A DNA stretch of 64,000 nt from NCBI RefSeq assembly GCF_900100315.1, contig NZ_FNFF01000005.1:432484-496483 (forward strand). The letters run 5' to 3'. This DNA comes from Streptomyces indicus (GTDB lineage Bacteria > Actinomycetota > Actinomycetes > Streptomycetales > Streptomycetaceae). Each line of letters starts with the position of its first letter. Position 1 is the first letter of the stretch. This document shows, piece after piece, positions 25,285 through 33,774 of the stretch. The notes below the pieces were generated by a model. It was given only the letters and a program-made list of their open reading frames with translations. It made no database searches and was not told where the DNA came from. The translations under genes were made by a program, and so were the position numbers.

Positions 25285-26154
25285 TCAAGGCGCGTACGTG
25301 CCGGACGAGGCGAGCCACTCCTCAAGAGCGCGCGTCACCTGCGACGGCGCTTCGACGGGGGCGAGGTGGCCGACGTCCGCCAGTTCGGTCACGGTCGGGT
25401 TCCCGGGGAGGCTGTCCTTGAGCCGGGCCGCCTGGCCGGCCGGGATCCACGGGTCCCGCGCACCCCATCCGATCGTCACCGGGCACCTCACCTCCGGCAG
25501 ACGCGCCACGACCGGGCGGGTGTGTTCGGGACGCAGGGCCGCCATCTGCCGGTAGAAGGCGGCCTGGCCCGGCGCCCCCGACCACGGCCGGCTCAAAGCG
25601 TCCACCCACTGAGGCGTCAACGGGCGGTGTGCCGCGCCTGCCACGTACTCCCGGACCAGGGCCATGTGCAGCGCGGCCGGGAGCTCCGTGAACACGTCGA
25701 CATGGTCGGCGACCAGCCGGAAGAACGGCGATCCCCAGGGGTCGAGAGTCACCGCGTCCCAGAGGAACAGGTCCGCGTACGCGCTGTCGTGCAGCAGATG
25801 AGCCCCGAGCGCCACGGCCCCTCCGATGTCGTGCGCGACGACGTGCGGCCTGTCCAGGCGCCAGTACGCGAGCAGTTGCGCGAACCGCGACATCTGCGAG
25901 GCGAGATCGACGGGTACGGCTTGATCCTTCGTCGAGCGTCCGTAGCCCGGCATGTCCCACAGGAACACGCGACAGCTCCGGCTCAGATGGTGTGCGGCCG
26001 CCGCCCACACCTGGGACGACCAGGGCGTGCCGTGGCAGAACACCACGTCTCGCAGGGGAGTCCGCTCTTCCGGGCCCAGCACGTAGGTGGCGACGCTCGC
26101 TCCGTCGACCGTGATGTGGACGGGTTCCGGCAGCCACGATGCGTTGGTCTCCAT
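25285..26154 (-). CDS. Alpha/beta hydrolase with Asp nucleophile (dehalogenase/epoxide hydrolase-like)
   Basis: A 289-residue alpha/beta hydrolase. The oxyanion region HGTPWSSQVW is followed by the nucleophile elbow AHDIGGAVALG. Asp rather than Ser is the nucleophile, as in haloalkane dehalogenases and epoxide hydrolases. The acid GARDPWIP and the catalytic His in DVGHLAPVEAP follow. It has no signal peptide. Its promoter is a textbook MerR-type one with a 19-bp spacer lying on a 20-bp palindrome, next to a divergent MerR gene, so this enzyme is very probably the regulator's main target. The substrate is unknown. Confidence 0.85.
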   Translation of the reverse strand: METNASWLPEPVHITVDGASVATYVLGPEERTPLRDVVFCHGTPWSSQVWAAAAHHLSRSCRVFLWDMPGYGRSTKDQAVPVDLASQMSRFAQLLAYWRLDRPHVVAHDIGGAVALGAHLLHDSAYADLFLWDAVTLDPWGSPFFRLVADHVDVFTELPAALHMALVREYVAGAAHRPLTPQWVDALSRPWSGAPGQAAFYRQMAALRPEHTRPVVARLPEVRCPVTIGWGARDPWIPAGQAARLKDSLPGNPTVTELADVGHLAPVEAPSQVTRALEEWLASSGTYAP

Positions 26155-26160
26155 GCCGCG

Positions 26161-26191
26161 ACGCTAGAACCTCAGGTCGACCTGAGGTCAA
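26161..26191 (-). promoter_or_regulatory. MerR-type promoter and palindromic operator
   Basis: A perfect 20-bp palindrome, ACCTCAGGTCGACCTGAGGT, spans 26169-26188. On the minus strand TTGACC (26191-26186) and TAGCGT (26166-26161) are separated by 19 bp, the over-long spacer that MerR-family activators correct by bending DNA. The palindrome is close to the SoxR box pattern CCTCAAGTTAACTTGAGG. Confidence 0.75.
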
Positions 26192-26217
26192 GCGGGCAGG
26201 TCCCGGATAATCGGCCC

Positions 26218-26601
26218 ATGAAGATCGGAGAGGCCGCACAGCGTCTCGGCGTGGCCGTGCATGTGCTCAGGCACTGGGACGATGCCGGGGTGGTCGTGCC
26301 CGATCGCACGCCGTCGGGGCAGCGCGAATACAGCGAGGAGCATCTCCACCGGCTGCGGGTGCTGCGCGCCTGCCAAGGTGTCGGCATGAGCCTGCCGGAG
26401 ATCCGCCAGGTGCTGCACCGGGACGAGCCCGGCAGGACGGGCATGATCGAGCGGCAGCTCCACCGGATCCGCACCCAGCGGGCCCAACTGGAGGAGTCCG
26501 AACGCTTCCTCGTGCACGTGATCAATTGCGAGCACGACCTGCTGACGCGGTGCGAGGCGTGCAGCGGATACGCCGAGAGTGTCCCGCTTACCGAGGACTG
26601 A
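26218..26601 (+). CDS. MerR family transcriptional regulator
   Basis: A 127-residue protein with the MerR winged helix at the N-terminus (MKIGEAAQRLGVAVHVLRHWDDAGVVVP and SGQREYSEEHLHRLRVLRAC), then a dimerisation helix and a short effector part. The C-terminal end has C-x6-C-x2-C (CEHDLLTRCEAC), which could bind metal or sense redox state. It is divergent from the alpha/beta hydrolase. The 20-bp palindrome between them fits a site for autoregulation plus activation of the hydrolase. Confidence 0.88.
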   Translation: MKIGEAAQRLGVAVHVLRHWDDAGVVVPDRTPSGQREYSEEHLHRLRVLRACQGVGMSLPEIRQVLHRDEPGRTGMIERQLHRIRTQRAQLEESERFLVHVINCEHDLLTRCEACSGYAESVPLTED

Positions 26602-26626
26602 GTGTCAGACCTCGGTGGGAGAGCCC

Positions 26627-26860
26627 TCACGGACAGTCGAACAGTCCCATCTGCCCGGCCCCCTTCGCCGTCCCCGCGTCGTCCAGCTCGATGACGGTCT
26701 GGCCCGGCAGCGGCGGTGCGGAGGGCGCCTTCAAGCTGCCCGGGCAGGAAGTGAGTCCGTGTCGTACTGCGGCCGGAGGGTCATGGCGGGCCAGGACTCC
26801 GCCGACCACGGCGATCGGGCGGGCACAGTGCGGGCACGGACGACGCGGTCTACGACTCAT
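26627..26860 (-). CDS. Small CxxC-containing hypothetical protein
   Basis: A 77-residue protein starting MSRRPRRPCPHCARPIAV, with one Cys-x2-Cys near the N-terminus and a further cysteine later that could complete a zinc site. The rest is Pro/Gly-rich. An ATG eight codons upstream is possible. No family is recognised, but codon use is normal for the strand and it fills a gap between genes. Confidence 0.4.
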   Translation of the reverse strand: MSRRPRRPCPHCARPIAVVGGVLARHDPPAAVRHGLTSCPGSLKAPSAPPLPGQTVIELDDAGTAKGAGQMGLFDCP

Positions 26861-26945
26861 GGCCCCCAGCTTTCCAGGCCGCATCGGGGCACGCCGAGGC
26901 GCATTGTTCCGAACGGCCGCAGATCCGCTGCCGCGCCCCTACCGG

Positions 26946-27521
26946 TCAGTGCAGCGTGGGCCGGTACACGAGCTCCTGGATGTTGCCGTCCAGCGTGCGC
27001 TGTTCCAGGAGCTCCAGGTCGAAGTCGGCCGCGCCTTCGAAGACCGGGTCGAGACCCGTGCGCCCGGTGATCACCGGGAAGAGCGTCACCTGGACGCGGT
27101 CCACGAGGCCGGCGGCCAGGAGCGACCGGTTCAGGGCCAGGCTGCCGTGCGAGCGCAGCGGCACCTTCGACTCCTCCTTCAGCCGGGCGACGACCTCGAC
27201 GGCGTCCCCGTGCTCGACGCTCGCGTCGGGCCAGTCGAGCGGGTCGGCGAGCGTCCGGGACACCACGGTCGTCGGCAGGTGCCGCATGCGCGTGACCCAG
27301 GGGTCGCGTACGTCGTCACCCTCCGAACTCGCGGCCACCATCTGCGCGAACAGACGGTAGGTCTGCGCGCCGAGCACCAGGCGCTGCTCCTCCTCGTAGA
27401 GGGCGAGACGATGCGCGAGGAGCTCGGGCCCCTGCTTGCCCCAGTAGCCGGTCCAGTCGCCGCCGCCGGCGCCGTAGCCGTCGAGACTCGAAAAGACGTC
27501 GAAGGTGTACGTGGCAGTCAT
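26946..27521 (-). CDS. Dihydrofolate reductase family (RibD C-terminal domain) protein
   Basis: A 191-residue single-domain protein of the RibD-C/DHFR-like fold. The N-terminus FDVFSSLDGYGAGGGDWTGYWG and the C-terminal PVITGRTGLDPVFEGAADFDLELLEQ are typical of the many actinobacterial stand-alone copies, which use NADPH on unknown substrates. The ATG has GAGGAG upstream. It is not the folate pathway enzyme. It lies divergent from the aldo/keto reductase with about 140 nt between. Confidence 0.85.
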   Translation of the reverse strand: MTATYTFDVFSSLDGYGAGGGDWTGYWGKQGPELLAHRLALYEEEQRLVLGAQTYRLFAQMVAASSEGDDVRDPWVTRMRHLPTTVVSRTLADPLDWPDASVEHGDAVEVVARLKEESKVPLRSHGSLALNRSLLAAGLVDRVQVTLFPVITGRTGLDPVFEGAADFDLELLEQRTLDGNIQELVYRPTLH

Positions 27522-27660
27522 GGCAGGTCTCCTCAGGTGCGGATGCGGTCCTCCACGAGGGCAGACCGGATCCGCCTCAGGAACTCATCGCTTGCGGTGG
27601 AGCGCACTCCAACTCCTAGACTCACGCTCCCGTCCGCACCCACCGGCCCCGGAGTCCGCC

Positions 27661-28713
27661 ATGCGCTATCGAGTCCTCGGCAAGACCGGCATCGAAGTCA
27701 GCACCCACTGTCTCGGGACGATGATGTTCGGCGCGGTCGGCAACGCCGATCACGAGGACAGTGCGCGGATCATCCATGCCGCGCTCGACGCCGGGATCAA
27801 CTTCGTCGACACCGCCGACATGTACTCGGCGGGCGAGTGCGAGGAGATCGTCGGCAAGGCGCTGAAGGGGCGGCGCGACGACGTGGTGCTCGCGACCAAG
27901 GTGCACTTTCCGCTGGGCGAGGGGCGCAACCGCAGTGGAAACTCCCGGCGTTGGATCGTCCGGGCCGTCGAGGACTCGCTGCGGCGGCTCGACACGGACT
28001 GGATCGACCTCTATCAGGTGCACCGGCCCGACCACCGGACGGACCTCGAGGAGACGCTGTCCGTCCTGAGCGACCTGGTACGGGCCGGGAAGATCCGCGC
28101 CTTCGGCTGCTCCACCTTCCCCGCCGAGGACCTGGTCGAGGCGCACCATGTGGCCGAGCGGCGCGGGCTGATGCGGATGCGCACCGAGCAGCCGCCGTAC
28201 TCGCTGCTCGCGCGCGGGATCGAGCGGTCCGTGCTGCCCACCGCGCAGCGTCTGGGCCTGGGCGTGCTGACCTGGTCGCCGCTCGCCTCGGGGTTCTTGT
28301 CGGGTGCGCAGCGCGCGGGGCGGCCCGTCGACCTCACGACCGGGCGCGCCAAACTCACCCCGCACCGCTTCGACCCGGCGCTCCCCGACAACGCGGCGAA
28401 GTTCGCCGCCGTCGAGCAACTCGTCGCTCTGGCCGAGGACATCGGGTGCACCCTGCCCGAACTCGCCGTGGCCTTCCCGCTCGTGCACCCCGCCGTCACG
28501 TCGGTCATCATCGGCCCGCGCACCATGGACCAGTTGGACTCGCTGCTCAAGGGCGCCGATCTGGTGCTCGACGACGAGGCGCTGGACCGTATCGACGCGA
28601 TCGTGCCGCCCGGCACCGACCTCTACCGGGCAGACGGGGTCTGGCAGCCGCCGGCCCTGACCGACGCCGCGCTGCGCAGGCGGCCGTCCCATGAGCGGGC
28701 CGCCGCCGGGTGA
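27661..28713 (+). CDS. Aldo/keto reductase
   Basis: A 350-residue NADPH-dependent reductase with the (beta/alpha)8 pattern. Catalytic residues are visible: Asp in FVDTADMYSAGECE with the Tyr a few residues later, Lys in VVLATKVHF, and His in YQVHRPD. The C-terminal cofactor segment SVIIGPRTMDQLDSLL is intact. The start ATG has GGAG six bases upstream. The substrate is unknown; this branch includes oxidoreductases of the YajO type. The gene is single. Confidence 0.9.
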   Translation: MRYRVLGKTGIEVSTHCLGTMMFGAVGNADHEDSARIIHAALDAGINFVDTADMYSAGECEEIVGKALKGRRDDVVLATKVHFPLGEGRNRSGNSRRWIVRAVEDSLRRLDTDWIDLYQVHRPDHRTDLEETLSVLSDLVRAGKIRAFGCSTFPAEDLVEAHHVAERRGLMRMRTEQPPYSLLARGIERSVLPTAQRLGLGVLTWSPLASGFLSGAQRAGRPVDLTTGRAKLTPHRFDPALPDNAAKFAAVEQLVALAEDIGCTLPELAVAFPLVHPAVTSVIIGPRTMDQLDSLLKGADLVLDDEALDRIDAIVPPGTDLYRADGVWQPPALTDAALRRRPSHERAAAG

Positions 28714-28848
28714 GGACGCGGCCCGGTCCGACGGCCTGCGGCACTCCCCCAGGCCCAAGAGCCACGCCGCGTGCACAGAGGTCCAACAGCCGGATTCCCG
28801 TACGCAATTGAATGGCCCGACCGCTCCCGTACGCCCTAACCTCGCCCC

Positions 28849-29190
28849 ATGCGTCAACGCACCCACCACGTCTGCCTCTCCTGCCGGAAGGGCTTCAAGC
28901 GCGACCTCGGCGCTCCGGCCGGGCCGTGCCCCGACTGCGCCGAGGCCATGGTCGAAGCGGGCGAGCAGCTCGCGGTGCCGCCGCGCGCCGACCGCGACGC
29001 GTGGCGCGCGCTGACGGTGGTGCTCGGCGCGGGGCTGCGGTTCCATCCCGAGTGCCGGTGCTGCAACGACGGCCCCGGCTACCGCCCCCGCACCATGCGC
29101 GAGGTGCGGGAGCGCCGCGAGGAGGCCGCGCGCAGCGGACGGCCGCTCGCCGAGGTCCTGGCCGAGCCCGGCCCGTGGGCGCGGATCTGA
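28849..29190 (+). CDS. Zinc-ribbon-like small protein
   Basis: A 113-residue protein with two Cys-x2-Cys pairs (CLSC and CPDC) near the N-terminus and ECRCC in the middle, followed by the conserved end GPGYRPRTMREVRERREEA. This family is widespread in Streptomyces and has sometimes been misnamed as deoxyxylulose-phosphate synthase. It almost certainly binds zinc. The function is unknown. The start lies very near the probable promoter, so it may be leaderless. Confidence 0.7.
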   Translation: MRQRTHHVCLSCRKGFKRDLGAPAGPCPDCAEAMVEAGEQLAVPPRADRDAWRALTVVLGAGLRFHPECRCCNDGPGYRPRTMREVRERREEAARSGRPLAEVLAEPGPWARI

Positions 29191-29307
29191 GGCGGGCGCG
29201 TCCGAGCCGGGTCGGCCCGGGCAGGACCGAAGGCGGTCCCCTCCGCCCCAACAGCCGATCCCTGCACGCCTCTTGGCTACGGCAGCCCCGCCCCCGAAAC
29301 TGTCCCG

Positions 29308-29781
29308 ATGACGCAGCGCGTGGATCTCGCGAACGTGATGGACCGCCTGGCCATCGACTCTCTGATCACCGAGTACGCCACCATCGTCGACGACGGCGCC
29401 TGGGCCTCGTATCCCGGGATCTTCACCCAGGACGGCCGGGCCGACTACCGCTCCTCGGGCGGTGAGGAGGGCACGGCGCGCGAGATGGCCGCGTGGCTGG
29501 AGCAGACGCTGCCGTTGTTCGCGATGCGGCAGCATCTGATCGTCAACCGGAAGATCCGCTTCGAGGTGCTCGACGGGATGACCGGGGACACCGCCACCGC
29601 CCAGGCGGACATGTACAACCCGATGCGGATGAGCGCGGAGCCGGGCCCTCCCGACCTGGAGTGCGGCGCCCGTTACGCGTTCACGTTCCGGCGCACGTAT
29701 GCGGGCTGGCGCATCTCCAAGCTGGTCGTGCACGAGAAGTGGCGCCGGATGAAGCCGCCCACGCGCGAGGGCCTCGACTGA
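29308..29781 (+). CDS. SnoaL/NTF2-like domain protein
   Basis: A 157-residue protein of the NTF2/SnoaL-like cone fold. It starts DRLAIDSLITEYATIVDDGAWASYPGIFTQDGRADY, has a central segment of small strands, and ends with the tryptophan-rich GWRISKLVVHEKWRR. Members act as cyclases, dehydratases or isomerases or merely bind ligands. There is no neighbour to indicate a pathway. The ribosome site is weak. Confidence 0.8.
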   Translation: MTQRVDLANVMDRLAIDSLITEYATIVDDGAWASYPGIFTQDGRADYRSSGGEEGTAREMAAWLEQTLPLFAMRQHLIVNRKIRFEVLDGMTGDTATAQADMYNPMRMSAEPGPPDLECGARYAFTFRRTYAGWRISKLVVHEKWRRMKPPTREGLD

Positions 29782-29888
29782 CGCCTTCCCACCTGTCAGC
29801 CCGCCCGCCCCCGCACTCTGTCCCGGATCGTCCGGAACGCGCACACTGGAAGAGCATGCAGCGGCGTCCGGGGGCGAGGAGGCGCGGT

Positions 29889-31550
29889 ATGGGCGGGTCG
29901 GCGGAGACGCGGGAGGTCGCGGCGGAACAGCCCGGAGCCCCTCGGGGGCGGCGCCCCGGCCCGGGCCAGGTGCGGGAGTTCGGCGCCGTCTGGGCGCGCC
30001 GGCTCCACTCCCCCTGGTGGCGGGCCGCGGCGGCTCTCCTCGCCGGCGCCCTGCCCGCGCTCGCCTTCCCCGAGCCGAACTGGTGGTGGTGCGCGTACGT
30101 GGCCCTCGTGCCGTGGCTGCTGCTCGTACGCTCCGCAGCGAGCCCGCGCCGGGCCGGGCTCGACGGCTGGCTCGGCGGTACGGGGTTCATGCTCGCGATG
30201 CACCACTGGCTGGCGCCGAACCTGCATGTGTTCACGGTGGTCATCGCCGCGCTGCTCGGTCTGCTGTGGCTGCCGTGGGGGCTGCTCGTACGGCACCTGC
30301 TCGGCGGCACTCCTTCGGCGCGCAGGTCGGCGGCCGCGCTCGCGGTGCTCCCTTCGGCGTGGCTGGTGGTCGAACTCGTCCGGTCCTGGGAGGGGTTGGG
30401 CGGCCCCTGGGGACTGCTCGGCTCCAGTCAGTGGCAGGTGGAACCGGCGCTCCGGCTGGCGTCGGTGGGCGGGGTGTGGCTGGTCACGCTGCTGATCGTC
30501 GCGGTGAACACAGCCGTCGCCCTGCTCGTGCTGCGGCCGCCCTCCCCCCTTCCCGCCATCACCGCCCTTGCCGCCGTCGCCGTGGCCGCCGCCGCCACGT
30601 GGGCCTGGGCGCCGCGCCCGCAGGAGACGGGCCGGGTGCGGGTGGCGGTCGTACAGCCGGGCACGGGCAACGGCGTGGGCGCGAGCGGCAACCGGTTCGA
30701 CCGCGAGGAGGCGCTCACCCGCACCCTCGTCGGCCGTGACGTGGACCTGGTGGTGTGGGGCGAGAGCAGCGTCGGCTTCGACCTCGCGGACCGCCCCGAC
30801 CTGGCCGGGCGGCTCGCCGCGCTGTCACGGGAGGTGGGCGCCGAGATTCTGGTGAACGTCGACGCGCGCCGCTCCGACAAGCCGGGGATCTTCAAGTCCT
30901 CGGTGCTCGTCGGGCCCGAGGGACCGACCGGCGACCGCTACGACAAGATGCGGCTCGTCCCGTTCGGCGAGTACGTGCCCGCGCGCTCCCTGCTCGGCTG
31001 GGCCACCTCCGTGGGCGAGGCCGCGGGTGAGGACCGCAGGCGCGGCACGGCGCCGGTGGTGATGCCCGTCGGGCAGGCGTGGACGGTCGGGCCGCTGGTC
31101 TGCTTCGAGTCGGCCTTCCCCGACATGAGCAGGCAACTGACGCGCCGCGGCGCCCAGTTGCTGCTCGCCCAGTCGGCCACGTCCACATTCCAGGACAGCT
31201 GGGCGCCCGCGCAGCACGCCTCGCTCGCGGCCCTGCGCGCCGCCGAGAACGGCCGCCCGATGGTGCACGCCACGCTCACGGGCGTCTCGGCGGTGCACGC
31301 CGCCGACGGCTCCCGTATCGGAGAGCCGCTCGGCACCGACGAACGCGCCGCCGGGATCTACGACATCACCCTGACCTCGGGCACGACCGCGTTCGTGCGC
31401 TTCGGCGACTGGGCCGTCCACGCGGCCCTCACCGTGCTCGCGGCGCTGCTCGCTTTCGAAGGTGTACGGGCCCTCAGGCAGCCTGCTCCGTCGCGCGCTG
31501 CACGATCCGCTCGCACAGCTCATGGGTCGCCAGGGCGTCCCGGGCACTGA
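29889..31550 (+). CDS. lnt: Apolipoprotein N-acyltransferase
   Basis: A 553-residue membrane enzyme. About six to eight N-terminal membrane helices are followed by a nitrilase-like domain with the complete triad: Glu in VVWGESSVGF, Lys in YDKMRLVPFGEYVP and Cys in LVCFESAFPD. It adds the third acyl chain to lipoproteins at the outer face of the membrane. ATG 29889 has GAGGAGG six bases upstream and is preferred over ATG 29856. The hydrophilic N-terminus of 40 residues is typical of Streptomyces. The last 77 nt overlap the convergent oxidoreductase gene, an unusually long overlap. Confidence 0.92.
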   Translation: MGGSAETREVAAEQPGAPRGRRPGPGQVREFGAVWARRLHSPWWRAAAALLAGALPALAFPEPNWWWCAYVALVPWLLLVRSAASPRRAGLDGWLGGTGFMLAMHHWLAPNLHVFTVVIAALLGLLWLPWGLLVRHLLGGTPSARRSAAALAVLPSAWLVVELVRSWEGLGGPWGLLGSSQWQVEPALRLASVGGVWLVTLLIVAVNTAVALLVLRPPSPLPAITALAAVAVAAAATWAWAPRPQETGRVRVAVVQPGTGNGVGASGNRFDREEALTRTLVGRDVDLVVWGESSVGFDLADRPDLAGRLAALSREVGAEILVNVDARRSDKPGIFKSSVLVGPEGPTGDRYDKMRLVPFGEYVPARSLLGWATSVGEAAGEDRRRGTAPVVMPVGQAWTVGPLVCFESAFPDMSRQLTRRGAQLLLAQSATSTFQDSWAPAQHASLAALRAAENGRPMVHATLTGVSAVHAADGSRIGEPLGTDERAAGIYDITLTSGTTAFVRFGDWAVHAALTVLAALLAFEGVRALRQPAPSRAARSARTAHGSPGRPGH

Positions 31551-32379
31551 GCACCTTGCCGGCCCGTACCGCGTCAAGGAACGCGAGCACGACCTGCTCG
31601 ATGCCGCGCTGGCGCGCCACCGGCACCCAGTCGCCGCGCCGGCGGACCGTCGGCTGGCCCTTGTGGTCCACGACCTCGGCGAGGTTGCGCACCTCGCGCT
31701 TGGTGTCCTGGCCGGAGATCTCCAGGATCTCCTCGGTGGAGCCGCTGAGCCGGTTCATGATGCCGAGCGCGGTGAACCCGTCGCCGGCCAGCTGCAGCAC
31801 GACGTGGTGCATGAGACCGTCCTCGACGCGGGCGCGCACCGTCACGTCGTCGATCGGCCCGGGCACGAGGAAGCGCAGGGTGTCGACGACGTGGATGAAG
31901 TCGTCGAGGACCATGGTGCGGATGTCCTCGGGCAGGCCGACGCGGTTCTTCTGGAACACGATCAGCTCGCGCGGGTGCTCGGCGCACTGCGCGTAGCCGG
32001 GCGCGAAGCGGCGGTTGAAGCCGACGGCCAGCGAGACCCCGCGCTCCTCGGCGAGCTCCACGAGGCGTTCCGAATCGGCCAGTTCGTACGCGAGCGGCTT
32101 GTCGACATACGTGGCGACGCCCGCCTCCAGGAGGCGCGTGACGATCTCGGGGTGGACGCTCGTCGGCGCGTGCACGAAGGCCGCGTCGAGGCCGGCCGCC
32201 AGCAGCGAGTCCAGGTCGGTGTGCAGCCGGTCGGCGGGGATGTGGTGGGTGGCGCCCACGCGCTCCAGGGTGGCCGGGGTGCGGGTCTGCAGGTGCAGTT
32301 CGACGCCGGGCAGGGTGGTCAGCACGGGCAGGTACGCCTTCTGCGCGATGTCGCCGAGTCCGATGCAACCGACCTTCAC
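31474..32379 (-). CDS. Gfo/Idh/MocA family oxidoreductase
   Basis: A 301-residue NAD(P)-dependent dehydrogenase. The Rossmann motif is VGCIGLGDIAQKAYLPVL, and the active-site lysine is in YVDKPLAYEL, the family's EKP-type motif with D in place of E. The C-terminal domain has LDDFIHVVDTLRFL. The GTG start at 32379 has GGAG seven bases upstream. It acts on sugar-like or inositol-like substrates in known relatives; the substrate here is unknown. Its 3' end overlaps lnt by 77 nt in the convergent direction. Two direct repeats lie in its upstream region. Confidence 0.88.
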   Translation of the reverse strand: MKVGCIGLGDIAQKAYLPVLTTLPGVELHLQTRTPATLERVGATHHIPADRLHTDLDSLLAAGLDAAFVHAPTSVHPEIVTRLLEAGVATYVDKPLAYELADSERLVELAEERGVSLAVGFNRRFAPGYAQCAEHPRELIVFQKNRVGLPEDIRTMVLDDFIHVVDTLRFLVPGPIDDVTVRARVEDGLMHHVVLQLAGDGFTALGIMNRLSGSTEEILEISGQDTKREVRNLAEVVDHKGQPTVRRRGDWVPVARQRGIEQVVLAFLDAVRAGKVLSARDALATHELCERIVQRATEQAA

Positions 32380-32406
32380 GATGTATCTCCCTGCTCCGGC
32401 GATCAT

Positions 32407-32442
32407 GGCCACCGGTTCCGGCTCCACGGCCACCGGTTCCGG
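32407..32442 (-). repeat. 21-bp-spaced direct repeat upstream of the oxidoreductase
   Basis: GGCCACCGGTTCCGG occurs at 32407-32421 and 32428-32442, a 21-bp period equal to two DNA turns, about 30-60 nt upstream of the oxidoreductase start. Each copy contains the palindrome ACCGGT. A binding site for an unknown regulator is plausible. Confidence 0.4.
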
Positions 32443-32479
32443 CGACTCGGCCCGGCCAGCCGTCGGCACCCCGGTCCGG

Positions 32480-33661
32480 CTAGCGGCTCCGGTCAGCATA
32501 CGTGGACTGCGGCGGGCGCCAGTCGGCGATGGTCTCGAAGCTCCTGAGCAGCAGGTTCGGGCCCAGCCGGGAGACCGTGGCGATCAGCGCGTCGCGCGCC
32601 GCGACCAGCGGGGCGCTGCGGACCATTTCGAGCCGTGCGGTCCGGGCGGCCTGGCGCACGATGGCGGTGGTGCGCGGCAGCCGGTCCCTGGTGTACGCGG
32701 TCAGGTCGAGGGCCGGGGCGGCGGCGTCGCCCGCGTGGTGGGCGAGCACGATCGCGTCCTCGACGGCCTGGTTGCCGCCCTGGCCGAGCATCGGCACCAT
32801 GGCGTGCGCGGCGTCGCCCACGAGCGCGACCCGGCCGCGGTGGTACGCGGGCAGCGGGGTCGCCATGTGGTGGACGTCGTGGCGCAGCACCTGGTCGTCA
32901 CGGGCGGCCGCGAGGACGGCCGGGACCGGGTGGTGCCAGTCGGCGAACAGGCGGTGCAGGAGGGCCAGTTCACCGCCGGGTGCGTGCTCGCCCTGCGGGG
33001 CGCGGGCGGCTGCGTACGCGTAGGTGCGGCCGCCGGTGAGCGGCTGGGTGCCCCAGATCCGGCCCCGGCCCCAGGTCTCGTGCGGTGCGAAGGGCTCTTC
33101 GGGCGTGGGCACGACCATGCGCCAGGTCGTGCAGCCCGCGTACGCGGGTCCGGGGTGGTCGGGGAAGAGCACCCCGCGCACGCCCGAGCGGACGCCGTCG
33201 GCGCCGACCACGAGCTCGGCCTCGTACGTGCCCTCGTCCGTGGTCACGATGGCCGGCCGGTCCGGGCCCCCGGCCTCGCGCAGCCGCGCCGTGCTCGCGG
33301 TGCGCAGGACGCCTTCGGGCAGCGCGGACACCAGGACGTCGACGAGGTCGGCCCGGTGCACGGCGACCAGCGAGCCGTCGAATTTGTCCGCGACCTCCGA
33401 CACGTCGGTGCGCGCCAGCCAGCGTCCGCCGGGCGCGCGCATGCCGCCCTCGCCCTGCCAGACGCCCAGCGCGCGGACCCGGTCGCCCAGGCCGATGACG
33501 TCGAGGGCGCGCTGGGAGTTGGGCGAGAGCCCGATCCCCGCGCCGACCGGCTCCAGCGTGGCGGCGCGCTCCAGGACCGTGACGGTCCAGCCGCGCCGGT
33601 GGAGGGCGATGGCGGCGGTCAGGCCGCCGATACCGCCGCCGACGACCAGGGCTCGGGACAT
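32480..33661 (-). CDS. FAD-dependent aromatic-type monooxygenase
   Basis: A 393-residue flavoprotein hydroxylase (group A). The dinucleotide site GGGIGGLTAAIALHRRGW is at the N-terminus, ADGVRSGVR in the middle is the DG motif, and LVGDAAHAMVPMLGQGGNQAVEDA is the GD FAD motif. ATG 33661 has GAGGAG at a proper distance. It would hydroxylate a small, probably aromatic, compound with NAD(P)H and oxygen. The gene is divergent from a TetR regulator with two palindromic sites between them, so expression is probably induced by a small ligand. Confidence 0.9.
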   Translation of the reverse strand: MSRALVVGGGIGGLTAAIALHRRGWTVTVLERAATLEPVGAGIGLSPNSQRALDVIGLGDRVRALGVWQGEGGMRAPGGRWLARTDVSEVADKFDGSLVAVHRADLVDVLVSALPEGVLRTASTARLREAGGPDRPAIVTTDEGTYEAELVVGADGVRSGVRGVLFPDHPGPAYAGCTTWRMVVPTPEEPFAPHETWGRGRIWGTQPLTGGRTYAYAAARAPQGEHAPGGELALLHRLFADWHHPVPAVLAAARDDQVLRHDVHHMATPLPAYHRGRVALVGDAAHAMVPMLGQGGNQAVEDAIVLAHHAGDAAAPALDLTAYTRDRLPRTTAIVRQAARTARLEMVRSAPLVAARDALIATVSRLGPNLLLRSFETIADWRPPQSTYADRSR

Positions 33662-33708
33662 GGGAACTCCTCGGTCCGGCCGGGAAGCTCCCCGCGGGAT
33701 CACCCGGC

Positions 33709-33753
33709 ACTACAGCTGTAGTCCGTATGCCACGACCGTACTACACGTGTAGT
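33709..33753. promoter_or_regulatory. Two TetR-type palindromic operators
   Basis: ACTACAGCTGTAGT (33709-33722) and ACTACACGTGTAGT (33740-33753) are perfect 14-bp palindromes of the same pattern, 31 bp apart (three turns). They lie between the divergent monooxygenase and TetR genes and most likely bind the TetR product. Confidence 0.8.
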
Positions 33754-33774
33754 TGCGCCGGATAGGGTGGCCTC

